Part shown: positions 29,992 through 38,310 of the stretch, piece after piece | Numbering within the stretch: the first letter of the stretch is position 1 | Layout of the letters: the number at the start of each line of letters is the position of its first letter | Assembly: GCF_018364065.1 (NCBI RefSeq) | Contig: NZ_JAGZMO010000010.1 | Coordinates: 1 to 64,000, forward strand | DNA from: Veillonella sp. | GTDB lineage: Bacteria; Bacillota; Negativicutes; Veillonellales; Veillonellaceae | Reading direction: 5' to 3' | Length of the DNA stretch: 64,000 bases | The notes under the pieces: model-generated | Told to the model about the DNA's origin: nothing | Seen by the model: only the letters and a program-made list of their open reading frames with translations | The model's database searches: none | Translations under genes and position numbers: made by a program

Positions 29992-30326
29992 TTGTATGAA
30001 CCTCCTAGAAATAAAAATAAGTGCATTGGAAAGACTACGTTATAAAGTGTATGAATTGTTGTAGTTCTTTCATCTGTATGCATTGTAAGCCATTTATGAA
30101 ATGGGGTAAACAGTTTTTCGCTGAATGGAATAAAAAGGGGGACAAATGGAAATAGTTACCCTTGAAAGGAAATGGAAATTTCGCCTGATTTTTGTAATTT
30201 ATTAATTTTTCATATAATTAAACATTTAATTAAATTCCTTTTAAAGCTTGGGGATTTATAAAAAACCGCCTATTTATAAGCATTCTTTACTTATCATTAC
30301 CATTTTCGTCCACTTATAAGCGCGAA
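29992..30326. other. cstA upstream region
   Basis: Regulatory spacer of about 335 bases before cstA. It holds the candidate promoter, the AATGG direct repeats (including AAATGGAAA at 30144 and 30170), and otherwise AT-rich DNA. No reading frame with a ribosome-binding site was seen. Confidence 0.5.
30082..30110 (-). promoter_or_regulatory. Candidate cstA promoter with a palindrome in its spacer
   Basis: Minus-strand TTTACC (30105-30110), 17-base spacer, TACAAT (30082-30087). The spacer holds the inverted repeat CCATTT-CAT-AAATGG. Further upstream the pentamer AATGG (plus strand) recurs at 30100, 30124, 30145 and 30171, spaced 21-26 bases, which would suit a LytTR-type protein binding direct repeats. 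Binding is inference. Confidence 0.45.
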
Positions 30327-30363
30327 AAGAGGCAGATATCAATTTTGCTGATATCTGCCTCTT
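30327..30363 (-). terminator. Terminator of the alcohol dehydrogenase gene
   Basis: Perfect 15-base arms AAGAGGCAGATATCA and TGATATCTGCCTCTT with a 7-base loop, followed on the minus strand by TTTT. It lies about 65 bases after the stop codon at 30430. Confidence 0.8.
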
Positions 30364-30429
30364 AAGGTTGTAGTAATTACAGGCAATTAGTCCTATTTAG
30401 TAACTAATCACTTTAGTAACTAATCACTC

Positions 30430-31599
30430 TTATAACGCACTTTCGTAAATCGCCAAGATGTCTTCGGTCGTGAAGTTTGTATACGATGTGGGATAACGAT
30501 TGGACGAAGCGGCAATCTTAGGAAGTGCTTCTTTCGGAATGTTCACTTCTCCAAGCGTTGTCGGTGCGCCAATGGATTTGAAATAGTTGCGCAATGCCTC
30601 AATACCGGCCAATGCCAACGCTTCATCCGATTCGAAATCGTCTCGTTTCAAGCCCCAGATGTTGATAGCAAAACGCACGAAACGAGGGATGTGACCTTTG
30701 TAAATATATTTCAGTACCATTGGGTGCACGATGGCCAGCCCTGCCCCATGCGGAATGTCGTAGAATGCGGACAACGCATGTTCGATCTGATGAGACATCC
30801 AGTCCTGTTTCTTGCCAAGGCCTAAAATACCGTTCAATGCGATGGTAGCGCCCCACATTAAGTTGGAGCGGGCTTCATAGTCCTCTTGGTTTTCCAATGC
30901 AATCGCCGCATTAGCCATAATATTTTTAAAAGTCGCTTCCAATAAGGCATCAGATAAGTTATTTGTTTCCGGTAAGGAGAAATACTGTTCCATCAAGTGA
31001 GACAGCATGTCGCAAATGCCGTAAATCATCTGATTCTTAGGCAATGTGTAAGTGTACGTCGGATCCAAAATGGAAAATTGAGGATACAGCGCATCGCCGT
31101 AACCGCCTAATTTCTTTTGGGCTTCCCAATCCGTTACAACACCGCGGTTGTTCATTTCACTGCCGGTGGCCGACATTGTGAGTACTACACCTACAGGCAA
31201 GGCGCGTTTTACATTTTCCCGTTTTACAAAGAAATGCTGCCACCAGTCATAGTCTTCATCAACGAGCGCTACGGCACCGATGAATTTAGAGCAGTCCACT
31301 ACGGAACCGCCGCCTACGGCGAGCACCAAATCTACATTATGTTCTCGGCAAAGTTGTGCCCCTTCAAGCACCTTTTCCTTGCGCGGATTGGACATAATGC
31401 CCGGCAGTTCAACGACGTTCTTACCGGCCTTGGCTAATTCAGCCATAACCGCATCATACACGCCGTTCTTCTTAATACTGCCACCGCCATAGGTGAGCAA
31501 CACCGTCGGTCCGTATTGGGCCAATAACTCAGGCAGCTGCTTTACACTGCCTTCTCCGAACACAATCTTTGTAGGATTATAAAATGAAAACGAATCCAT
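30430..31599 (-). CDS. Iron-containing alcohol dehydrogenase (butanol-dehydrogenase-like)
   Basis: Cytosolic NAD(P)H-dependent alcohol/aldehyde oxidoreductase of the group III Fe-dependent family, 389 residues, near the family norm of about 385. It starts MDSFSFYNPTKIVFGEG, has the nucleotide-binding GGGSVVDCSKFIG and the metal-binding region SHLMEQYF, then HQIEHALSAFYDIPHGAGLAIVHP. The closest family type is BdhA/YqhD. I start it at 31599, where GGAGGAGG precedes the ATG by about 5 bases, not at an upstream in-frame codon at 31629. It lies downstream of the aldose epimerase gene on the same strand with only a repeat-filled 130-base spacer and no terminator, so the two may be co-transcribed. 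Confidence 0.9.
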   Translation of the reverse strand: MDSFSFYNPTKIVFGEGSVKQLPELLAQYGPTVLLTYGGGSIKKNGVYDAVMAELAKAGKNVVELPGIMSNPRKEKVLEGAQLCREHNVDLVLAVGGGSVVDCSKFIGAVALVDEDYDWWQHFFVKRENVKRALPVGVVLTMSATGSEMNNRGVVTDWEAQKKLGGYGDALYPQFSILDPTYTYTLPKNQMIYGICDMLSHLMEQYFSLPETNNLSDALLEATFKNIMANAAIALENQEDYEARSNLMWGATIALNGILGLGKKQDWMSHQIEHALSAFYDIPHGAGLAIVHPMVLKYIYKGHIPRFVRFAINIWGLKRDDFESDEALALAGIEALRNYFKSIGAPTTLGEVNIPKEALPKIAASSNRYPTSYTNFTTEDILAIYESAL

Positions 31600-31645
31600 A
31601 GTTGCCTCCTCCCGGCACTTTGTAACCACTTTGGCAAGTGCCGAT

Positions 31646-31754
31646 TTATTCTACGTCAACTTTCTAGTTATTCTACATTACTTTATACTTATTCGACGTT
31701 AATTTTATAGTTATTCTGCGTTAACTTTATACTTATTCTACGTCAACTTTATAA
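31646..31754. repeat. 22-bp tandem repeat x5 made from the 3' end of the epimerase gene
   Basis: Five consecutive units start at 31646, 31668, 31689, 31711 and 31733, each beginning TTATTC and ending in ACTTT or ATTTT plus AT/CTA. The unit at 31733-31754 is the coding end of the epimerase gene (Tyr-Lys-Val-Asp-Val-Glu-stop). The other four repeat it, stop codon included, into the spacer. One unit is 21 bases, so the copies are in different frames. Confidence 0.85.
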
Positions 31755-32848
31755 ACAATGACACGTTCATACACCTTCGGCTGCGATTCCGTACTCGCCT
31801 CCGTCAAGGACTGACGATAGCCCGGCAAATTGCAGTCATTCGGGATGAACGACGGCTCAATGCACATACCTGAATGAGGACCGTACTTCGTGCCGTCACG
31901 GCCCGTATCTTTTACCCAGTTCCCCGTGTAAAATTGGAAACCCGGTGCGTCAGATAAAACGGTAAGAGTCAATCCGCCACCGCGAAATTCGCTGCATTTC
32001 AACAGGCCTTGTCCCGGACTTTGTAAATTCTCTGCTCCTTTTGCAGCCCCCGCTTCTTTGCCGGCTGCCAATCCTTCTGCAGATTTCATTCCATCCGAAG
32101 AGCCGCCCTTGCGTGTCATATAGAAATGATCATAACCGCGATACGGTGCCAACTCTTTTTTATTAGCCTCCAACGCTTCGCCTACATTGCGCCAGTCTGT
32201 AAAATCATAGGCTGTATCTGCAACCGGCTTTAATTCACCCGTAGGGATCTGATTCGCACCGAATGGCGCATATTCATCAGCATACAAGCGTACGTCATGA
32301 CTCTTTACGGTCGCTTCGCCGGTCAAGTTGAAATAACTGTGACCTGTAATATTTACAGTGGAAACCTTTGTGGTGCTGTATTCGTAACGGATAGAAAGGC
32401 CTTCGTCGTCCAGTTTCATATGAGCCTGAACGGTAAAATCGCCGGGGAATCTATCTTCTTCCTCTGTAATGGTCGCTTCTAAAACCAATTCGGACTCCGA
32501 GTGCTCCACCAACTGCCAATTCATAAAACTTAAGCTGTGACAGCCGCTATGCAACAAGTTCGGCCCGTTATTGGGATGAAAGAAATACGTAACACCGCCG
32601 ATAATACATTCCGCATTGGCAATGCGATTGGCCACGCGGCCTACGGTTGCACCGAAATACGCCTGCCCCTGTAAATATCCTTTTACAGAGTCATAACCGA
32701 GTACAATGTTGCGGCCCGTAGATTTTACAATAAAATCCTGTATAATGGCACCCCAACTTAATACTCGTACGATAAAATTCTTCGACTCCAGCTCGTACTG
32801 AACTATCTGAGCCCCTGAAGGCGAAGTACCATACCCTTCACATTTCAA
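31733..32848 (-). CDS. galM: Aldose 1-epimerase (mutarotase), GalM family
   Basis: Cytosolic sugar mutarotase interconverting alpha and beta anomers of aldoses. Family motifs: GRVANRIANA, the catalytic-His motif GHSYFNLTGE, GYDHFY, and the catalytic-Glu region CIEPSFIPND. About 370 residues, slightly longer than the usual 340-350. An Ala/Gly/Glu-rich insert of about 30 residues (KSAEGLAAGKEAGAAKGAE) follows GYDHFYMTRKG. Start choice: GGGAGG overlaps a GTG at 32857 but stands 8 bases before a TTG at 32848, so I prefer the TTG. The 3' end is the source of the 22-base tandem repeat. No other galactose genes are nearby. Confidence 0.85.
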   Translation of the reverse strand: MKCEGYGTSPSGAQIVQYELESKNFIVRVLSWGAIIQDFIVKSTGRNIVLGYDSVKGYLQGQAYFGATVGRVANRIANAECIIGGVTYFFHPNNGPNLLHSGCHSLSFMNWQLVEHSESELVLEATITEEEDRFPGDFTVQAHMKLDDEGLSIRYEYSTTKVSTVNITGHSYFNLTGEATVKSHDVRLYADEYAPFGANQIPTGELKPVADTAYDFTDWRNVGEALEANKKELAPYRGYDHFYMTRKGGSSDGMKSAEGLAAGKEAGAAKGAENLQSPGQGLLKCSEFRGGGLTLTVLSDAPGFQFYTGNWVKDTGRDGTKYGPHSGMCIEPSFIPNDCNLPGYRQSLTEASTESQPKVYERVIVYKVDVE

Positions 32849-32900
32849 AATAGCCACCTCCCGTCAATAACTCCCATCGTGATTCCCAAGCATATATAAA

Positions 32901-32968
32901 TTAAACTTTAAAGTTGCTTAATCTTTAAAATTGCTTAATCTTTAAAATCTCTTATTCTCTAAAAACTT
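32901..32968. repeat. 17-bp tandem repeat x4 between moaA and the epimerase gene
   Basis: Units at 32901, 32918, 32935 and 32952, each about TTAAT then CTTTAAAA plus a variable TTGC/TCTC end. Units 2 and 3 are nearly identical; 1 and 4 are degenerate. No gene is present in this 170-base spacer. Confidence 0.75.
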
Positions 32969-33024
32969 TCCGGACTTAAGTCTCTTATTAACTCAAACGC
33001 TAAAAGACCTATTCCGCAAGCCTT

Positions 33025-33999
33025 TTAGCCACCGATACGCCACATAGGCCGCTTCGGCGTTTCCATATCGGCGCCGTCATGTTCCGCCTTGCGCAGTTGC
33101 AATGCATCTGCAATGATACCCATCAGCGTTTCACTGTCAGCACCGAGGCGAACAGCTTCCGCCAAGTCCACTTCTTCATCTCGCAAGAGACATAGACGCA
33201 ACTTGCCGTCACTGGTTAAGCGAACCCGATTACACGAATCACAGTACGTGTGACTCATGGGGAAAATGAAGCCCACCATGCGACCGTTCGGCAATGTATA
33301 ATACGTCGCCGGGCCTCGGCCCATAGACACATCAGTCTGCACCGGTGTGAGCGGACCTCCTGCGACACGCTCCAACTGAGCTTTCCATTCTTCGAAAGTA
33401 GGTCCTTTATACGTATCACCTTGGAACGGCATGTATTCGATAAATCGCCAAACTACCGGCCATTGTTCCATAAAGTCCAACAGCGCTTTCACCTTGTCGT
33501 CGCTCATGGTCTCCATTAAAACCGTGTTCAATTTCACGGAGCGAAATCCGGTGCGCACAGCCGCTTCAATACCGGCCACCACAGAGTCCATCTGCCCTTT
33601 ACAGCCCGTACGGAAGTCAAACGTAGGCTCATCCACCGCATCAAAACTAATATTTACGCGCTGTAACCCCAAGTTATGAAGTCGCTCAGCTCGCGCAGCC
33701 AACAGACTGCCGTTTGTGGTCATGGAAATATCGGAAAACCACTGTTTTTCCTGCAGACCGGCCAATAAGGTTTCCAGCCCCGGATACAGCAACGGTTCAC
33801 CACCGGTTAAACGGACCGCATTTATACCTAATTTATAAAAGGCTTCCAGAACAACCAGCCATTCTTCAGGCTTCAACAAATTTGTCTGACTATCCGCCGT
33901 GATAATCTCCGGTCGACAATAGGGGCAACAAAAGTTGCAGGCCTCCGTCAGCGACACGCGCACGTACTCAATCGTGCGGTTCCATGAATCCTGAATCAT
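33025..33999 (-). CDS. moaA: GTP 3',8-cyclase MoaA (molybdopterin biosynthesis)
   Basis: Radical SAM enzyme for the first step of molybdenum cofactor synthesis, GTP to 3',8-cyclo-7,8-dihydro-GTP. The N-terminal [4Fe-4S] motif is Cys21-x3-Cys25-x2-Cys28. The C-terminal second cluster site is YCDSCNR followed by a third Cys in RLCLL, and the chain ends in the conserved Gly-Gly. At 324 residues it matches the family. Its start overlaps the MOSC gene stop by 4 bases (ATGA), so the two are translationally coupled. Other moa/moe genes are not in the window. Confidence 0.95.
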   Translation of the reverse strand: MIQDSWNRTIEYVRVSLTEACNFCCPYCRPEIITADSQTNLLKPEEWLVVLEAFYKLGINAVRLTGGEPLLYPGLETLLAGLQEKQWFSDISMTTNGSLLAARAERLHNLGLQRVNISFDAVDEPTFDFRTGCKGQMDSVVAGIEAAVRTGFRSVKLNTVLMETMSDDKVKALLDFMEQWPVVWRFIEYMPFQGDTYKGPTFEEWKAQLERVAGGPLTPVQTDVSMGRGPATYYTLPNGRMVGFIFPMSHTYCDSCNRVRLTSDGKLRLCLLRDEEVDLAEAVRLGADSETLMGIIADALQLRKAEHDGADMETPKRPMWRIGG

Positions 34000-34550
34000 A
34001 GGTCCCTCGCTTCAGCGCCGGCTGTGAGCACATGATCCTCAGCGCGCTCATTAGTGCACTCCTTGATGCACTCCATACGCTGTGCCGCATCACTGTCTTC
34101 AACCGGATTTGCGTTACCTTCAATAATCTGAACTTCGTCACCAACAACGATCGTTCCGCCTGTAATTACCTTGGCGAAAATGCCCTGCGTTGGCATGATG
34201 CAGGAGCCTACGAGTTTCTGGATTTCACAGCCCGAATGGCATTCCTTGCCGATTTGAGTTACTTCGAGAACAGCCGTTTTACCGATAGAGAGCCGGGTGC
34301 CTACAGGCAATTCGTAGAGTACCAGTCCTTCTACGGTAATGTTTTCCGCAAAGTCTCCGGGTTTCACATCGGCCCCTTTGGCACGCATCAAATCGATACT
34401 TTGAATGCCCAACAGACTGATCTGGCGATGCCATTTACCTGCATGCGCATCCCCTTCCATGCCGAAATCCTCAATGAGTCGCGCCTCCGGAATATTATGT
34501 TTTTTCTTTCCTTTTTCCCTGCTTATGGAAATAGCAATAATTTTTGCCAT
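33996..34550 (-). CDS. MOSC-domain protein
   Basis: MOSC domains bind the molybdenum cofactor or handle sulfur; the stand-alone short type is often found with moa genes. Visible: MAKIIAISISREKG, GMEGDAHAGKWHRQISLL, PGDFAENITVEGL, and the conserved Cys in GKECHSGCEIQ followed by MPTQGIFAKVITGG. About 184 residues; residues after ~150 form a poorly conserved acidic tail. I start it at the ATG at 34550 by family alignment. A TTG at 34571 with AAAGGAG 9 bases upstream is a real alternative that adds 7 residues. Overlaps moaA by 4 bases; the two form an operon. Confidence 0.85.
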   Translation of the reverse strand: MAKIIAISISREKGKKKHNIPEARLIEDFGMEGDAHAGKWHRQISLLGIQSIDLMRAKGADVKPGDFAENITVEGLVLYELPVGTRLSIGKTAVLEVTQIGKECHSGCEIQKLVGSCIMPTQGIFAKVITGGTIVVGDEVQIIEGNANPVEDSDAAQRMECIKECTNERAEDHVLTAGAEARDL

Positions 34551-34577
34551 ATAGTATGTATTCCCTTTCAAGTTCTA

Positions 34578-34596
34578 TAACTCCTTTATAGAGTTA
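34578..34596 (-). promoter_or_regulatory. Small hairpin over the ribosome-binding site of the MOSC gene
   Basis: TAACTC and GAGTTA are perfect inverted 6-base arms around a 7-base loop that contains part of the AAAGGAG site. If the TTG start at 34571 is used, the hairpin could mask that site. Weak evidence. Confidence 0.3.
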
Positions 34597-34685
34597 TTAA
34601 TATTTAAGTAAAATTTTTGTGTAGAAATAGTATATACATTTATTTCTATGTATTGATTATTATAACACTTAAACTGTGCTACCAC

Positions 34686-34718
34686 AAAAAAACACAGGAG
34701 CACGATGTACTCCTGTGT
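34686..34718 (-). terminator. Terminator of the xanthine-type permease gene
   Basis: ACACAGGAG and CTCCTGTGT arms with a 9-base loop, followed on the minus strand by seven T, 18 bases after the stop codon. Confidence 0.88.
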
Positions 34719-34735
34719 ATAATATATAATTGTTC

Positions 34736-36082
34736 TTAGTCCTCTTCTTCCACTGCGTCTTCTTTACCTACACCGTTGAAAATAAGGTTAAGAATTACAG
34801 CAGTCAAGCTGCCCAAGGTAATGCCGCTGTGTAAAATAACAGCCGTCCAGCTTGGGAAGTTGTGGTAGAAGTTCGGTTCGGTCAATGTAACCATACTCAT
34901 ACCAATACTTACAGCCACCAACATTAAATTGTAGTTGCCTTCAAAATCTACTTTTGACAAGGCGCGAATACCACTGGCAATGATCATGCCGAACATAGCA
35001 ATCCCTGCACCGCCCAATACAGAGTTCGGAATGCATGCTACGATGGCGGCCATCTTAGGCACCAAGCCGAGCACTACCAAGATGATACCCGATGTGGCCA
35101 CTACGAAACGGCTCTTAACGCGTGTTACTGCAATAAGACCAACGTTTTGCGCAAACGCTGTATATGGGAAGCTGTTGAAAATGCCGCCCAACATAGTGGA
35201 CAATCCGTCGGCGCGCAAACATTTTGCAAGACCTTTACGTCCCATCGGTTTGTCTACGATTTCACCGATAGCCACGCAGTCGCCCGTCGTTTCCACCATA
35301 ACTACCATCATAACGATACACATGGAAATAATGGCGCCCACATCAAAGGTCGGGAAGCCGAAGGAGAACGGTGTTATTACGCCGAACCAACTTTCATTGG
35401 AAACCTTGCTGAAGTCCACAACGCCCAACAAAGTGGCAATAATAGTGCCGCCAATGAGGCCGATAAGTACGGAAATGTTGCTTAAGAATCCTTTACAGAA
35501 TCGATACACCAAGATAACGATGGTAAGCGTTATAAATGCCAGCATCAAGTTCATAGGACTGGCAAATTCCGGTGAATTCGGATTGCCGTACCCGCTGATC
35601 CAGCGCACGGACACCGGCAACAAGGTAATACCGATAATGGTAATAATCGTACCTGTTACGACCGGCGGGAACAGTCGAATGAGCCGACTGAAATACGGTG
35701 CTATGAGGAAGGTAAACAAACCTGCCACAATAATGGCTCCGTAAATGGCGGGCATACCGCCTTGATGCCCGATAACGATCATCGGTGTTACCGACGCAAA
35801 GGTTACCCCTTGAATCATCGGAATTCGTGCACCGATTTTCCAAAACCCTAATGTTTGAATGAGCGTGGCAATCCCACAGGTAAATAAATCCGCATTAATT
35901 AAGTGGATTAACTGCTCTGCGCTCAATCCCAGTTGTTGTGCCACGATAATTGGCACCGCTACTGCGCCGGCATACATAGCCAATACGTGCTGCAACCCAT
36001 AGGCAAACAGCTGCGTAGCCGGCAGCATTTCATCCACAGGATGAACTACTTTAACTTCGCTGTCCTTCATTTTAACCCCCAT
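34736..36082 (-). CDS. NCS2-family purine (xanthine/uric acid) permease
   Basis: Inner-membrane nucleobase permease of 448 residues with about 13-14 helices. Family motifs: YGLQHVLAMYAGAVAVPIIVA near the start, PMIQGVTFASVTPM, and later VMMVVMVETTGDCVAIGEI, with the NCS2 substrate-site Glu in VETTGD. The Q-x-x-x-T/S-type motif is followed by FAQNVGLIAVTRVKSR. Resembles xanthine/urate carriers (PbuX, PucK) more than uracil permease. Two starts are possible, 36082 and 36070; neither has a strong ribosome-binding site. It has its own terminator and a candidate promoter. No purine riboswitch is visible upstream. Confidence 0.88.
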   Translation of the reverse strand: MGVKMKDSEVKVVHPVDEMLPATQLFAYGLQHVLAMYAGAVAVPIIVAQQLGLSAEQLIHLINADLFTCGIATLIQTLGFWKIGARIPMIQGVTFASVTPMIVIGHQGGMPAIYGAIIVAGLFTFLIAPYFSRLIRLFPPVVTGTIITIIGITLLPVSVRWISGYGNPNSPEFASPMNLMLAFITLTIVILVYRFCKGFLSNISVLIGLIGGTIIATLLGVVDFSKVSNESWFGVITPFSFGFPTFDVGAIISMCIVMMVVMVETTGDCVAIGEIVDKPMGRKGLAKCLRADGLSTMLGGIFNSFPYTAFAQNVGLIAVTRVKSRFVVATSGIILVVLGLVPKMAAIVACIPNSVLGGAGIAMFGMIIASGIRALSKVDFEGNYNLMLVAVSIGMSMVTLTEPNFYHNFPSWTAVILHSGITLGSLTAVILNLIFNGVGKEDAVEEED

Positions 36083-36143
36083 AAAACCTAACCTGTAAAC
36101 TTATACTAGTATATAACTTTATAGCTTTTACAAATACCTATAT

Positions 36144-36173
36144 ATTCTAACTTATTCGCTGTGCTTATGACAA
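36144..36173 (-). promoter_or_regulatory. Candidate promoter of the purine permease gene
   Basis: Minus-strand TTGTCA (36168-36173), 18-base spacer, TAGAAT (36144-36149). It predicts a leader of about 55 bases. Confidence 0.5.
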
Positions 36174-36195
36174 GGCGTAATTTATTCTTTTGAAT

Positions 36196-36285
36196 AATAT
36201 CTGATTTGAAAACTATATTACGTACATATATCTTTTATATAATATCTGAATGGAAAACCATATCACTTACATATAAGCATATAGA
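36196..36285. repeat. 45-bp imperfect direct repeat upstream of the purine permease
   Basis: Two adjacent units of 45 bases (36196-36240 and 36241-36285), each starting AATATCTGA, with GAAAAC and TACATATA in the same places; about three quarters identical. They lie just upstream of the candidate permease promoter, between two divergent genes. Confidence 0.6.
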
Positions 36286-36410
36286 AATATAATTGCTCAA
36301 ATACAGCTATACATCTTATTTTTTATTCAGTAAAAAAATAGCATACAATTCAGTATAAAAAAATTATATCGAATTTTTTCGCTTTTAATGTTTCTCTCAT
36401 ATTCTATTTA

Positions 36411-36419
36411 TGTTATAAT
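36411..36419 (+). promoter_or_regulatory. Extended -10 promoter of the YihY gene
   Basis: TG-T-TATAAT at 36411-36419 is an extended -10 consensus without a clear -35. Leader about 125 bases. Confidence 0.45.
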
Positions 36420-36550
36420 CTTACTGAAATTACAAGTATTTTGCCAGTATTTCTTGATTTTTAATAAAAACAATTACTTTGGCATAATTTTTCAAAATAT
36501 TTTTTATAATCATATCATATAATGAATTTATTATTTAAGGAGACCTGCAT

Positions 36551-37435
36551 ATGAAACGATTGCTATCCTTCGCCCAACTTTTGGTCAAGGAGATTGCAGC
36601 AGATTACAATCGACATAATATTGCTCGCCTTGCTGCAGAAACGACATATTATCTTGTATTATCTATTGTACCATTTTTAATTATTATTTTGAGCGGCATT
36701 ACCTTCTTCCTCCACGATGTGAATACTGTTCGTGAAGCGTTGGTCATTTTACCGCCTGAATCTCGCGAAACATTGCTGAGTATTATCGACGTCCTCTTGC
36801 AAAACCAGAGTAATACACTCTTCTCCGTGAGTATTCTGTTTGCATTCTGGACGTTATCGCAAAGTACAAAGTCTTTGATCAATGCGCTCAACTCGATCCT
36901 CGGACTGGACGACATTGAAGAAACCTTTATTCGCACCGCGAGCAAAGCGTTGTTCTTTACCTTGATTGGTACTATTACCGGCTTTATTGGTCTGGTGTTA
37001 TCCGTTTACGGTCAGTCCTTCCTTCAACTGTTCGGCGATTTCTTAGGAATTCCAAAAGAAATTATCGGCTGGGCTTCCACCATCGCCACCTTGTTGCCAC
37101 TCGTATCCATGTGGGTATCCTTGGCGCTCTTCTATCACTACGCACCGCGTCATGACACAGGCTGGACTATTTCCTGGAAACGCGCTGCTATCGGCGGTTT
37201 CATCGGCACCGTTCTTTGGCTCCTGCTCACCTTGGGCTACCGCTTCTACATCACCGACATCGCCGGCGGCGGTTCTGCCAACTACGGTCCACTCGTAGGT
37301 ATCATGATCCTCTTTATCTGGCTTAACTGGTCTGTTCAGGCTATTTTAGTTGTAGGCAGCATGATTCACAACAACAACTTCATTTCCTTTATCGAAGCCT
37401 TCAGAAATCAGCGCAAAATCGCTGAGAAAGATTAA
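36551..37435 (+). CDS. YihY/virulence factor BrkB family membrane protein
   Basis: Inner-membrane protein of 294 residues with six predicted helices. Typical family features: the N-terminal AAETTYYLVLSIVPFLIIIL, the central LIGTITGFIGLVLSVYG, and the end SANYGPLVGIMILFIWLNWSVQAILVVGSM. Family function is not firmly established (sometimes annotated as ribonuclease BN by error). Ribosome-binding site AAGGAG 9 bases before the ATG. No terminator is obvious directly after it; a 51-base imperfect repeat follows. Confidence 0.88.
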   Translation: MKRLLSFAQLLVKEIAADYNRHNIARLAAETTYYLVLSIVPFLIIILSGITFFLHDVNTVREALVILPPESRETLLSIIDVLLQNQSNTLFSVSILFAFWTLSQSTKSLINALNSILGLDDIEETFIRTASKALFFTLIGTITGFIGLVLSVYGQSFLQLFGDFLGIPKEIIGWASTIATLLPLVSMWVSLALFYHYAPRHDTGWTISWKRAAIGGFIGTVLWLLLTLGYRFYITDIAGGGSANYGPLVGIMILFIWLNWSVQAILVVGSMIHNNNFISFIEAFRNQRKIAEKD

Positions 37436-37456
37436 ACCGATCTAACTGTCAAACCG

Positions 37457-37560
37457 TCTAAAAGGTTAAGACCGGCTATCGATTAAAATACTAAACAATT
37501 AAGGCCTTCTAAAGGCAAGACTGTCTATTGATGAAAATCAACATAACATGTTAAACTAGA
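37457..37560. repeat. 51-bp imperfect direct repeat after the YihY gene
   Basis: TCTAAA at 37457 and at 37508 begin two units sharing AAGAC, CTAT, GAT and AAAAT at the same offsets. Roughly 70% identity over the first 30 bases, degenerate after that. Non-coding. Confidence 0.5.
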
Positions 37561-37615
37561 GGTGTTTATAACAAGCACTCACTCTAACTATAAAGGTATA
37601 TAATAAGGTGTATTA

Positions 37616-37641
37616 AGAGGGGCTCTATTAGAGCCCTTCTA
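37616..37641 (+). promoter_or_regulatory. GC-rich hairpin just before the LysE gene
   Basis: AGGGGCTCT and AGAGCCCTT form a stable stem with an ATT loop, then a pyrimidine-rich TTCTAATTTCTTT. It may terminate the YihY transcript or attenuate LysE, whose start codon is only about 25 bases further on. Confidence 0.45.
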
Positions 37642-37663
37642 ATTTCTTTGAAAGGGATTTTCC

Positions 37664-38308
37664 ATGGAATTATCAACGTTCATTTATTTTCTATTATCAT
37701 CCATCGCGCTCACAGTCGTTCCGGGCCCGGATAACTTATACTTGTTGGCAAAGAGCATTTCCGACGGTGCCAAACAGGGCATCATCCTGGCAGGTGGTCT
37801 TGCAGCCGGCATTATCTTCCATACTACGTTGGTTATCATAGGCGTCGCAGCCGTCATCGCCAGCACACCGGTTGCCTTCCAGTTATTGAAATACTTAGGC
37901 GCCTTCTACCTCTTCTACCTGGCCCGTCAGGCCTACTCGGCAAAACCCGTGCCGGGCAAGAAAATGCCGGTTGAAACTGCAGTTGCTTCCGCCGGAAAAC
38001 CTAAAACCAACGGCTTTGCCACATTCCGCAAAGGATTATTGATGAACATACTAAACCCGAAAGTGCTCTTGTTCTTCCTGGCCTTTTTACCGCAGTTCAT
38101 AAATCCGGCCGGTCCGGAACCGGGCGTTCAGGTTGCCATATTAGGCCTCACATTCAGCATTCAGGCCTTTGTGATTTTTACCATCATCGCCCTTTGCGCC
38201 GGAAAATTAGGTAACCTCATCAACAAGAACGAGAATTCCCAGATCATCATGAATAAAATTCAGGGCCTCGTACTCCTCATTATCGGTGGATTCCTGCTCC
38301 TCTTTTAA
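37664..38308 (+). CDS. LysE/RhtB-family amino acid exporter
   Basis: Inner-membrane exporter of 214 residues with six helices, normal for the family (about 200-220). The N-terminal motif VVPGPDNLYLLAKSISDGAKQGIILAGGLAAG is diagnostic of LysE/RhtB. A short Ala/Lys/Pro-rich cytoplasmic loop follows helix 3, then GLLMNILNPKVLLFFLAFLPQF. Ribosome-binding site AAAGGG about 7 bases before the ATG. The substrate (threonine, homoserine, leucine or another) cannot be told. Confidence 0.9.
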   Translation: MELSTFIYFLLSSIALTVVPGPDNLYLLAKSISDGAKQGIILAGGLAAGIIFHTTLVIIGVAAVIASTPVAFQLLKYLGAFYLFYLARQAYSAKPVPGKKMPVETAVASAGKPKTNGFATFRKGLLMNILNPKVLLFFLAFLPQFINPAGPEPGVQVAILGLTFSIQAFVIFTIIALCAGKLGNLINKNENSQIIMNKIQGLVLLIIGGFLLLF

Positions 38309-38310
38309 AT

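Larger units (their letters stand above)
36083..36550. other. Divergent spacer between the permease and YihY genes
   Basis: 468 AT-rich bases with the permease promoter, the 45-base duplication and the YihY promoter. Searched by eye for a purine riboswitch before the permease; none seen. Confidence 0.5.

Noticed and set aside
34578..34596. Molybdenum cofactor riboswitch before the MOSC-moaA operon
   Set aside because: The leader is only about 100 AT-rich bases with one small hairpin. It lacks the large multi-stem structure of that RNA class.
36083..36430. Purine riboswitch before the xanthine-type permease
   Set aside because: The conserved aptamer junction and loop motifs were not found on the minus strand; only a 45-base duplication and a promoter.
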